From: Desulfobacula sp.
Lineage (GTDB): Bacteria > Desulfobacterota > Desulfobacteria > Desulfobacterales > Desulfobacteraceae
Reading direction: 5' to 3'
Assembly: GCA_023139225.1 (NCBI GenBank)
Contig: JAGLNZ010000689.1
Coordinates: forward strand, 1-5,047
DNA length: 5,047 bases
Shown: positions 1 to 5,047 of the stretch, in pieces
Layout: each line of letters begins with the position of its first letter
Numbering within the stretch: the stretch's first letter is position 1
Program-made: the position numbers and the translations under genes
Notes under the pieces: model-generated
The model's input: only the letters and a program-made list of their open reading frames with translations
What the model was told of the DNA's origin: nothing
Database searches by the model: none

Positions 1-1377
1 CTTGTCAGTATTTATTATCATGATCTTGCCCGGGACAGCTTTCTTCACTCCATCGGTATCACCCTGGCGGCAGGGCTTATCCTGATTATTCTGTCTAAAA
101 AACAAGGGGGCAGTGATTATATCAACAAAAAGGAAGGAATGGCCACGGTTGCTTTGGCCTGGACAGCCATTGGTCTTTTTGGTGCCCTGCCCTTTTATTT
201 TGGCCCTGAATTCACCCATTTTACCGATGCCTTTTTTGAATCGGTTTCCGGATTTACAACAACCGGGTCATCGGTGATGACAAATATTGAAGGGGCGACA
301 AAAAGCCTTCTTTTCTGGAGAAGCTTAATTCAATGGCTGGGCGGCATGGGAATTATTGTCCTGTCCCTTGCCATACTGCCTTTTTTAGGGGTTGGCGGCA
401 TCCAGTTGTATAAGGCGGAAGTCCCAAGCCCGGTACCGGACAAACTTACCCCGAGGCTCAGTGACTCTGCAAAAATTTTGTGGGTGGTATATGCGGTCTT
501 CACACTGGTTGAAATCATTTTTTTACTAGGCGGCGGTATGCCGTTGTTTGAGGCTTCCTGTCATGCATTTACCACCATGCCCACAGGCGGATTCTCTATA
601 AAGAATGCATCTATTGCCCATTATAACTCAGCCTATTTTGATTATGTTATTGTTATTTTCATGGTCCTTGCCGGGATTAATTTTTCACTGCATTATCAAA
701 TGCTGCGGGGCAAAACCCTTGCCTTCTGGGAAGACACGGAATGCCGATTTTTTCTTGGATTGGTCTTAGGGTTGACCCTCTTAATCACATGGGACATTTA
801 TGGGTCTGTTTACACTTCCCTTAAAGATGCCTTCAGGTTTGCAAGTTTTCAGGTTAGCTCGATCATTACAACAACCGGATTTGCAACGGCTGATTATGAA
901 AAATTCCCGGGCTTAAGCCAGGTACTTCTCTTTATCTGCATGTTTATCGGTGCTTCGGCAGGATCAACCGGCGGTGGAATGAAATGTGCCAGGATCATTG
1001 TATGTTTTAAATATTGTTACAGGGAGTTATCTAAGATCATACACCCAAGAAGCGTAAGTCGTATAAAAATCAATAATACGGTTATCCCGGATGATGTTCT
1101 TAAAAGCATCATGGGATTCCTGGCGCTTTATATCGGTCTTTTTATCCTGTCGAGCATTCTTCTTGCCTGCATGGGTGTTGATATGATGACGGCTTTGGGT
1201 GCGGTTGCAGCCTGTATCGGAAATATTGGCCCCGGATTTGGAACCGTTGGTCCCACTGAAAATTTTGCCCACATGCCAATAATGGGAAAATGGCTGCTTG
1301 CCTGGTGCATGCTGTTGGGCAGATTGGAAATTTATACGGTCATCATCCTCTTTGTTCCTGAATTCTGGAAAAAATAA
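1..1377 (+). CDS. trkH: TrkH-family potassium uptake protein, 5'-truncated by window edge
   Basis: Membrane-embedded, ion-conducting subunit of a Trk/Ktr-type K+ uptake system in the inner membrane; the family works with a cytosolic NAD/ATP-binding TrkA partner, not seen here. The frame is open from base 1, giving 458 visible residues, so the ATG at 139 (residue 47) is internal. E. coli TrkH has about 483 residues, so roughly 25 may be missing. The four selectivity-filter loops of the fourfold M1-P-M2 architecture are all visible: TTTGSS at 86-91, TTMPTGGFS at 191-199, TTTGFAT at 290-296, and GNIGPGFGTVGP at 407-418. The glycine-rich gating-loop segment GASAGSTGGGMK is at 317-328, and the conserved C-terminal LGRLEIYT at 439-446, followed by a normal family C-terminus. 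Nothing looks degenerate. It converges with the gene downstream, stop against stop. Family assignment is very secure; TrkH rather than a KtrB-like role is inferred from overall pattern. Confidence 0.96.
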   Translation, partial: LVSIYYHDLARDSFLHSIGITLAAGLILIILSKKQGGSDYINKKEGMATVALAWTAIGLFGALPFYFGPEFTHFTDAFFESVSGFTTTGSSVMTNIEGATKSLLFWRSLIQWLGGMGIIVLSLAILPFLGVGGIQLYKAEVPSPVPDKLTPRLSDSAKILWVVYAVFTLVEIIFLLGGGMPLFEASCHAFTTMPTGGFSIKNASIAHYNSAYFDYVIVIFMVLAGINFSLHYQMLRGKTLAFWEDTECRFFLGLVLGLTLLITWDIYGSVYTSLKDAFRFASFQVSSIITTTGFATADYEKFPGLSQVLLFICMFIGASAGSTGGGMKCARIIVCFKYCYRELSKIIHPRSVSRIKINNTVIPDDVLKSIMGFLALYIGLFILSSILLACMGVDMMTALGAVAACIGNIGPGFGTVGPTENFAHMPIMGKWLLAWCMLLGRLEIYTVIILFVPEFWKK

Positions 1378-1383
1378 TTATTT
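1372..1383. repeat. Perfect 12-bp AT palindrome holding both convergent stop codons
   Basis: The sequence AAATAATTATTT is its own reverse complement. Its centre is exactly the junction between the trkH stop (TAA, 1375-1377) and the opposing stop (TTA on the + strand, 1378-1380). It is all A/T with no GC stem, so it is unlikely to be an intrinsic terminator by itself. Much of the symmetry follows automatically from two abutting TAA stops flanked by AAA codons, so it may be coincidental. Confidence 0.6.
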
Positions 1384-1845
1384 AATTTCAGGATGGGTGG
1401 CCAAAGAATGTAAAAACTGGCGGGTATGCATTTCCATTCTTGATTTAAAAACCGCAACCACTTTCAGCATCAGGGTGTGCCCCACTTGAAAATCCTCTTC
1501 AAACAATTGATGCATCTGCTGGCCTGAAACAGTAATAATTGAACATGTTTCAGCACAAATTGCCGTAAAGGTGCCGGATGTTTCCCCCATTAAGGCAGAA
1601 ACCCCGAATGTTCTGCCGGCTGACACTTCATCTAAGGTCAAAGATTTTCCTGAAGCTGATCTGCAATTTAAAAAAACTTTACCGGACACCAGCATATATA
1701 AAAGGGTTTGTTCCTGATTTTGCCGAAAGAGAATGCTTTCTTCATCAAATGTTTCAAGTTGTGCTATGGCACCGACTTTTCCAAGTATGACGTCAGGCAG
1801 ATCTTTGAGAAAGTATATTTTTTTTAAGTCTTCTTTTTCAACCAT
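1378..1845 (-). CDS. Solitary cyclic-nucleotide-binding-fold protein (155 aa), degenerate ligand pocket
   Basis: A single CNBD (CRP/cAMP-binding beta-roll) fills residues ~10-115, followed by a helical tail; no helix-turn-helix follows, so it is not a CRP/FNR transcription factor of normal length (~200-230 aa). Family marks include the MLVSGKV strand-turn at 51-57, LDEVSAGRTFG at 71-81 and the ITVSG..M.QLF segment at 104-115. In the phosphate-binding cassette the canonical G-E-L is G81-V82-S83, and no Arg or Lys occurs between 82 and 98, so both cAMP-contacting residues of E. coli CRP (Glu72, Arg82) are missing. It is a tandem paralogue of the gene just upstream (about 34% identical by ungapped hand alignment over 155 positions). 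ATG at 1845 has AAGGA at 1855-1859, 9 nt away. It is last in the operon, 39 bp after its paralogue. Role unknown; ligand sensing or partner binding for the nearby transporters is inference. Confidence 0.88.
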   Translation of the reverse strand: MVEKEDLKKIYFLKDLPDVILGKVGAIAQLETFDEESILFRQNQEQTLLYMLVSGKVFLNCRSASGKSLTLDEVSAGRTFGVSALMGETSGTFTAICAETCSIITVSGQQMHQLFEEDFQVGHTLMLKVVAVFKSRMEMHTRQFLHSLATHPEIK

Positions 1846-1884
1846 TGTTATGAATCCTTAACTAAAGTCACGTTAATTTTCCTT

Positions 1885-2391
1885 TTAAATCACCAGGGTA
1901 AGGTTCTCAATGTCATTAATATGTTCTTTTAATTCCGGATTTTTATCCAGGGTCTTCATGATCATCTGTGCCCGCGTATTAAGATACTTTTTATACTGTT
2001 TTGCGACCCCAAGCATCATATGGTAAGCCAGTTCATGATTTTCCTTAAAGAGCTGTTTCATCCGTTCCCCCGAAAGGGTAATTACCTCGCAGGGTTCCTG
2101 GCAGACGGCAGTGTAGGCTGCAGTAGATCCTTTAACAAGTGCGGAACTGCCAAAAGAAGATCCGGACTGAATATTATCGAGAATCACATCAATCTCAGGT
2201 GTAAGTTTCCTTTTAATGGCTACCTGTCCCATTATCAGCATAAAAAATGTATTTACCTTCTGCTTGACACTTATCAATTGTGTGTTAGTACCAAAAATAC
2301 TCAATTGTGCTTCATTGGCAATAATTTCAAGCAAATGATCCGGCATTTTTTTTAGCAGATTAATACGTTTTAAATCTTCTATTTTGACCAT
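1885..2391 (-). CDS. Solitary cyclic-nucleotide-binding-fold protein (168 aa), paralogue of the next gene
   Basis: A single CNBD-like beta-roll domain (residues ~10-115) with a helical tail and no DNA-binding domain. It aligns without gaps to the 155-aa protein encoded downstream: shared MV..EDLK.I at the start, ML..G.V at 51-57, LD....G..FG.SAL at 71-85, TA.C.E.C..IT at 94-105, SG..M.QLF at 107-115 and a P-E-(I/L)-K near 152-155. It then carries 13 extra C-terminal residues. The cassette position of CRP Glu72 is Ser82 and the region of Arg82 reads A-A-Y-T, so canonical cAMP binding is unlikely. CNBD variants with an FGxSAL cassette followed by T-A are, to my recollection, a recurring subgroup. 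ATG at 2391 has GAGG at 2399-2402, 7 nt away, within the 15-bp gap behind the 590-aa antiporter gene, which implies co-transcription with it. Function is not established. Confidence 0.88.
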   Translation of the reverse strand: MVKIEDLKRINLLKKMPDHLLEIIANEAQLSIFGTNTQLISVKQKVNTFFMLIMGQVAIKRKLTPEIDVILDNIQSGSSFGSSALVKGSTAAYTAVCQEPCEVITLSGERMKQLFKENHELAYHMMLGVAKQYKKYLNTRAQMIMKTLDKNPELKEHINDIENLTLVI

Positions 2392-2406
2392 CTGAACGCC
2401 TCAAGC

Positions 2407-4179
2407 TTAAGTTAAAATAAACATTAACAGAATAAAGGATATGGCAACGGCTGCACCAATACCAATGGGCAGTGTCCCTTCTATAATATCATTGTAAAGC
2501 TGGTTTTTCTTTATTTCCAGGCGCTTATCCCGATAGCCCAAAGCAAGCCAGATATTCACCGACACAAAAAGAGCAATTTTTACTGCTGCACTTTTAAAAA
2601 AGGAGACAAGGCCTTTGACAAATCCCATTAAAACCCTTTCCGATATCCGGTTTAATGAATTTAAACCCTTATCAGCAACCTTATATGCAAATCGTCCGAA
2701 CTTTCTATAGGTCCAGTCGGCATCAAGATTTTTGCTTCTGACCTCCGGAATATAGTATCCGGCCAGGATCAGAAGGGTAAATGCAAACGCTCCAAACATG
2801 AGCAACTGCAATTGCCCGACCACATGGGCGCCGGTATAGGGTACATAGTGAACCGGGAAAGGCAGAAGATTGTACAAAGGTTGATAAAATACCCCTAAGC
2901 CCACGCATAAAAATGCAGCGATTCCCATGGCAAGCAGCATGTTTAAGGGGGGCTCTTTGGCCCGGATACCTGAGTCATGGCCAAAAAAGGTGAAAAACGG
3001 CACTTTGATCCCGGCATGATCTACCACACCTGTTGATGCAAACTGCAGTACCAGCCAGATGATAAATATTTTTTCATGAACAGAGGCACTGATGATCATG
3101 GATTTGGATACAAATCCGGAAAATAACGGAAATGCGGAGATAGAGGCTGCCCCTACCAGGCAAAACAGGCAGGTTAAAGGCATGGTCTTATAGAGCCCGC
3201 CGATTTCAGTACACTTTATTTTCCCCGTCATTTGCAGGACAGAGCCTGCAGCCATAAAGAGAAGCGCTTTATAAATAATATGGCAGAATGCATGGGCCAC
3301 CGCACCATTTAAGGCAAGTTGGCTTCCAATGCCGATACCCACCAGCATAAACCCGACCTGATTCATCAGGCTGTAGGACAGAACCCTTCTTATATCATTT
3401 TCAAGAACCGCATAAAATATGGGCAAGGACACCATCAATGCGCCGATAATAATTAAAATATCAGCACCGGGAAAGGTTCTGATCAGAAGATAAACGGCTG
3501 ATTTAGTGGTAAATGCACTTAAAAAAACGGTACTGGTCGGTGTTCCCATGGGATATGCATCGGGCAGCCATGCATGAAGCGGAATGGCAGCGGCATTCAA
3601 AGCAATACCAATAAAAATCAGGTATGATTCAATCCCGTTAAGTCCGATATAATCAAAGGCAATGGTTCCTGTTTTCTGGACGTAGAGAACAATCCCGGCC
3701 AAAAGAATAAGACCGCCGACCAGATGCATCAGGATATATCGGAATCCTGCTTCCCTGGATTCTCTGGTTCTGGATGCAATGATCAAAAAGGTGGAGCTGA
3801 CCGCCATGATTTCCCAAAAAAGATAAAGGGATAAAAAATCACCTGCCAGGACAACTCCTAAAGTTGAACCAACATAAACAAGTCCTGACACATGCTGGAG
3901 ATTGTCCTTTACGTGCAGGGCAAATAACACACCTAAAAAGGCCATAATGGTAAATACATAGGCAAATACCAGGGACAATTTGTCCACCCGCCCCATGATC
4001 AGCTCATAGCCCCAGAATTCAACGATCCATGTGTTGCCCAGAGAAAGATTTAGCAATGTGATAAATACCACGATGGGTAAAGCCAGCATGTAGGCAGCTT
4101 TTACCTTACCTTTTAAAAAGGGTATCAGAACAGCGCCTAATATAAATATCAGTGCAGGAGGGAGCATGTTATCGATCAT
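2407..4179 (-). CDS. MrpD/NuoL-superfamily monovalent cation/H+ antiporter subunit (590 aa, complete)
   Basis: Polytopic inner-membrane protein of the Proton_antipo_M superfamily, which includes Mrp antiporter subunits A and D and complex I NuoL/M/N; it should move H+ in exchange for Na+ or another monovalent cation as part of a multisubunit complex. Hallmarks: FWEIM at 121-125 with the key TM5 glutamate E123; HAWLPDAYP at 202-210; TTKSAVY at 224-230 with the TM7 lysine K226; LSYSLMNQVGF at 267-277; AHAFCHIIYKALLF at 295-308 with H296, H300 and K304; and FSGFVSKS at 353-360. All charged channel residues expected for an active member appear present. Beyond the core lie a hydrophobic segment (~455-477), a charged region containing NLDADWTYRK (484-493), an amphipathic stretch to ~548, and a final helix (~565-589). 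The first ATG (4179) is preferred because AGAGGA precedes it by 5 nt. It overlaps the 81-aa gene by 11 bp. The closest named type is 'Na+/H+ antiporter subunit D'; specificity cannot be read from sequence. Confidence 0.93.
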   Translation of the reverse strand: MIDNMLPPALIFILGAVLIPFLKGKVKAAYMLALPIVVFITLLNLSLGNTWIVEFWGYELIMGRVDKLSLVFAYVFTIMAFLGVLFALHVKDNLQHVSGLVYVGSTLGVVLAGDFLSLYLFWEIMAVSSTFLIIASRTRESREAGFRYILMHLVGGLILLAGIVLYVQKTGTIAFDYIGLNGIESYLIFIGIALNAAAIPLHAWLPDAYPMGTPTSTVFLSAFTTKSAVYLLIRTFPGADILIIIGALMVSLPIFYAVLENDIRRVLSYSLMNQVGFMLVGIGIGSQLALNGAVAHAFCHIIYKALLFMAAGSVLQMTGKIKCTEIGGLYKTMPLTCLFCLVGAASISAFPLFSGFVSKSMIISASVHEKIFIIWLVLQFASTGVVDHAGIKVPFFTFFGHDSGIRAKEPPLNMLLAMGIAAFLCVGLGVFYQPLYNLLPFPVHYVPYTGAHVVGQLQLLMFGAFAFTLLILAGYYIPEVRSKNLDADWTYRKFGRFAYKVADKGLNSLNRISERVLMGFVKGLVSFFKSAAVKIALFVSVNIWLALGYRDKRLEIKKNQLYNDIIEGTLPIGIGAAVAISFILLMFILT

Positions 4180-4414
4180 AATAATCCTCTTTGCGCATGG
4201 TAATTTTTCTTAAAGCCTTGGCAGCGAATATCAAAACCACGTAAGAAATGAATCCGTAAACAGCATAAAATCCATAAAAATGGTCCACTGAAAATTCGCC
4301 GTGCATATCCACAAAGAATTCTGCGATCAGCACCAGTACCAGGGCCACAAAAAACCCCAACCGAAGCCGTTTTACATTTTTAGGGTTATCAAAAATTGTT
4401 AATTCTTTTTTCAT
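4169..4414 (-). CDS. Small two-helix membrane protein (81 aa), putative antiporter accessory subunit
   Basis: I recognise no characterised family. The protein has a basic, charged N-terminus (KNVKRLRLG at 12-20), a first hydrophobic helix at ~19-35, a short acidic/histidine-bearing loop (~36-45: D36, H38, E40, D44, H45), a second helix at ~46-66 rich in Tyr, Phe and Gly, and a basic then acidic tail ending E-D-Y-Y-D-R. By the positive-inside rule both ends should face the cytoplasm, with the loop outside. ATG at 4414 has AAGGA at 4421-4425, 6 nt away. Its last 11 bp overlap the start of the 590-aa antiporter gene, a strong sign of translational coupling. I recall similar small proteins beside Mrp-type genes in Desulfobacterota, from memory only. 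A role as a structural or accessory subunit of the antiporter complex is inferred from position. Confidence 0.85.
   Translation of the reverse strand: MKKELTIFDNPKNVKRLRLGFFVALVLVLIAEFFVDMHGEFSVDHFYGFYAVYGFISYVVLIFAAKALRKITMRKEDYYDR
4185..4190 (-). promoter_or_regulatory. Shine-Dalgarno AGAGGA fixing the start of the 590-aa antiporter gene
   Basis: AGAGGA read on the - strand lies 5 nt before the ATG at 4179 and within the last codons of the 81-aa gene. The alternative in-frame ATG (Met5, at 4167) would be 17 nt away, too far, so the upstream start is chosen. This start makes the two genes overlap by 11 bp, fitting coupled translation. Confidence 0.75.
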
Positions 4415-4434
4415 TTTTCTTCCTTAGACGTTGG

Positions 4435-4575
4435 CTACACATGTGAAAAAATATAAATAAAATAAATCACTGCAACACTGATAATGATGTGGAATGCGGT
4501 TCTGAATCCAGGGACTTCATCATGTTCCAGGGCTTCAAATTCTTCTTCATTGAATTTTTTCTTTTTTGTTCCCAT
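4435..4575 (-). CDS. Small single-helix membrane protein (46 aa)
   Basis: A short gene of 46 codons plus TAG. The start reads MGTKKKKFNEEEFEALEHDE, a very charged N-terminal half (lysine cluster at 4-7, then acidic 10-20), followed by V-P-G-F-R at 21-25 and one hydrophobic helix at ~27-44 ending ...FSHV. The layout suggests a tail-anchored or single-pass protein with its charged N-terminus in the cytoplasm. ATG at 4575 has AAGGA at 4584-4588, 8 nt away. It sits 34 bp after the MrpD-like gene and 20 bp before the 81-aa gene, in the same strand and order. The good ribosome site, operon position and protein-like layout (not low-complexity noise) argue that it is real. I recall similar tiny proteins with an E-E-F...H-E/D-E-V-P-G-F-R pattern near such clusters, but cannot verify this. 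Function unknown; an accessory subunit is inferred. Confidence 0.78.
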   Translation of the reverse strand: MGTKKKKFNEEEFEALEHDEVPGFRTAFHIIISVAVIYFIYIFSHV

Positions 4576-4579
4576 AAAA

Positions 4580-4604
4580 TTATTCCTTGATTTTATTCCT
4601 TGAT
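4580..4604. repeat. 12-bp tandem direct repeat duplicating a Shine-Dalgarno
   Basis: TTATTCCTTGAT occurs at 4580-4591 and again at 4593-4604, one base apart (period 13). On the - strand each copy carries AAGGA. The copy at 4584-4588 is 8 nt from the ATG of the 46-aa gene and is the likely working ribosome site; the other (4597-4601) is 21 nt away, too far to act directly. The whole repeat lies in the 34-bp gap after the MrpD-like stop. It looks like a slippage duplication, not an operator, although it could raise local ribosome loading. Confidence 0.7.
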
Positions 4605-4609
4605 CTTAA

Positions 4610-5047
4610 TTAAAGCGCCAAACCGACTTTTATCAGGTTGACAAAAACCGTTGGATAAAAGAATAAAACGATTGAAATGATGGCTGTTATCATCAAAGGG
4701 ATGAGAAGACAAAGATTTGCTTCCTTTATTTTCACGGGAATACCCTTTTCTTCTTCTTCACTTTTCCCGAAAAATCCTTTATACACGATGGGTAAAAAAT
4801 AGAATGCATTAAGAAATGATGACACCAGCAGGACAAGCATGAAAATGGTCTGCTGGGCTTCAAGGGTTCCTAAAATCAAATTCCATTTGCTGTAAAATCC
4901 GCCGGCTGGCGGAAGCCCGATAACCCCTAATGAACCAATAAAAAAGGCAGCAAAAGTAAAGGGCATTTTTTTACCTAAGCCCTCCATCTGGCTGATATAT
5001 TTCTTTCCCGTTGCCACAAAAATAGCACCGGCACAAAAAAACAGGGT
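4610..5047 (-). CDS. mrpD: MrpD-like monovalent cation/H+ antiporter subunit, C-terminal 145 residues (gene enters from right edge)
   Basis: Only the C-terminal third is visible; the frame stays open to base 5047, so the GTG at 5017 (V11 of the fragment) is internal. Visible marks of the Proton_antipo_M superfamily, best matching the MrpD branch: LFFCAGAI at 2-9, VATGKK at 11-16, MEGLGKKMP at 21-29, the helix-breaking GLPPAGGFYSKW at 44-55 with K54, and NAFYFLPIVYKGFFG at 80-94. A charged EEEE stretch follows at 97-100, then a last hydrophobic helix (~112-131) and a short amphipathic end. The protein should be a proton-pumping, cation-exchanging subunit of a multisubunit antiporter in the inner membrane. 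MrpD proteins are commonly near 490-500 aa, so about 350 residues lie outside. It heads the visible part of the operon; other mrp genes (B, C, E-G types) would be expected further right. NuoN or an MrpA-type protein is less likely. Confidence 0.9.
   Translation of the reverse strand, partial: TLFFCAGAIFVATGKKYISQMEGLGKKMPFTFAAFFIGSLGVIGLPPAGGFYSKWNLILGTLEAQQTIFMLVLLVSSFLNAFYFLPIVYKGFFGKSEEEEKGIPVKIKEANLCLLIPLMITAIISIVLFFYPTVFVNLIKVGLAL

Larger units (their letters stand above)
1378..5047 (-). other. Predicted operon: MrpD-like, two small membrane proteins, second antiporter subunit, two CNBD proteins
   Basis: Six same-strand genes follow one another with gaps of 34, 20, -11, 15 and 39 bp, and each of the five whose start is visible has an AAGGA- or GAGG-type ribosome site. 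No terminator hairpin or convincing promoter lies between them, so a single transcript starting beyond the right edge is the simplest reading. The widest gap (1846-1884), between the two CNBD genes, is AT-rich and contains only the ribosome site that I can identify. Confidence 0.8.

Noticed and set aside
139..141. ATG as the start of the TrkH-family gene
   Set aside because: The same frame is open to base 1 and encodes a TrkH-like hydrophobic N-terminal segment (LVSIYYHDLARDSFLHSIGI and onward), so the ATG is internal and the gene begins outside the window.
330..518. 62-codon reading frame on the - strand inside trkH
   Set aside because: It lies wholly opposite conserved TrkH coding sequence, has no recognisable family features and is best read as a shadow.
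1027..1310. Two overlapping - strand reading frames (81 and 60 codons) opposite the 3' part of trkH
   Set aside because: They overlap each other and a strongly conserved gene; their translations show no domain-like pattern.
1357..1368. CCTGAATTCTGG near-palindrome followed by A-rich sequence, as a terminator
   Set aside because: The stem is short with a central mismatch pair; on the + strand it is followed by A's rather than T's, and on the - strand the T-run comes before the stem.
1298..1489. 63-codon + strand frame bridging the convergent junction
   Set aside because: It covers the conserved trkH C-terminus in another frame and the 3' end of the CNBD gene; its composition is typical of a chance frame.
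1858..1876. Inverted repeat TTAAC-N9-GTTAA in the gap between the two CNBD genes, as a regulator site
   Set aside because: Half-sites are only 5 bp and AT-rich, spacing fits neither CRP nor FNR sites, and one arm merges with the ribosome site; chance occurrence is likely.
1578..2355. Two + strand frames (1578-1790 and 2020-2355) opposite the CNBD genes
   Set aside because: Both are antisense to recognisable paralogous domains, and the two frames are unlike each other although the genes beneath them are related.
2723..2908. 61-codon - strand frame inside the 590-aa antiporter gene
   Set aside because: Another frame of a conserved coding region, with no supporting motif.
4438..4445. CACATGTG 8-bp palindrome as an operator
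   Set aside because: It lies in the last codons of the 46-aa gene, is short, and has no promoter nearby.
4638..4666. TTGACA with a weak -10 (GAATAA) on the + strand, as an antisense promoter
   Set aside because: The -10 match is poor and it lies inside the MrpD-like coding region with no gene downstream on that strand. A second TTGACA at 2264-2269 lacks any acceptable -10.
5015..5017. GTG as the start of a 135-aa protein on the - strand
   Set aside because: The frame continues to the window edge with TLFFCAGAIF, a conserved antiporter-family helix, so this is an internal valine of a longer MrpD-like gene.

Overview
This window is almost wholly coding. It carries an ion-transport locus from a Gram-negative bacterium. 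Best guess at lineage is a marine sulfate reducer of Desulfobacterota (Desulfobacterales type). That guess rests on the moderately AT-rich base use, the recalled resemblance of the antiporter proteins to Mrp-type clusters in that group, and the solitary cyclic-nucleotide-binding-fold proteins. No taxonomic marker gene is present, so it is an inference.

Layout. Bases 1-1377 (+ strand) are the C-terminal ~95% of a TrkH-family potassium uptake channel subunit, open at the left edge. Everything from 1378 to the right edge is read on the - strand and looks like the 3' part of one operon. In transcription order it holds: the C-terminal 145 residues of an MrpD-like proton/cation antiporter subunit (cut by the right edge); a 46-aa single-helix membrane protein at 4435-4575; an 81-aa two-helix membrane protein (4169-4414); a second, complete 590-aa MrpD/NuoL-superfamily antiporter subunit (2407-4179); and two tandem paralogous single-domain cNMP-binding-fold proteins of 168 and 155 aa. 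Gaps are 34, 20, -11 (overlap), 15 and 39 bp. Each complete gene has a purine-rich Shine-Dalgarno sequence. The operon and trkH converge so tightly that their stop codons touch (1375-1377 and 1378-1380), inside a perfect 12-bp AT palindrome.

How it may work together. The antiporter subunits would exchange Na+ (or another monovalent cation) for H+ across the inner membrane, and TrkH would import K+. Together they suggest a cation and pH homeostasis locus. The two small membrane proteins sit between two antiporter subunits and are candidate accessory subunits. The two CNBD-like proteins lack a DNA-binding domain and the canonical cAMP-contacting Glu and Arg. They may be ligand sensors or protein-interaction modules for the transporters, but that is inference.

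There is no RNA gene, mobile element, CRISPR array or convincing terminator. No non-coding stretch exceeds about 40 bases. The most notable features are the unusual antiporter module (D-like, two small membrane proteins, second D-like, two degenerate CNBDs) and the abutting convergent stops.
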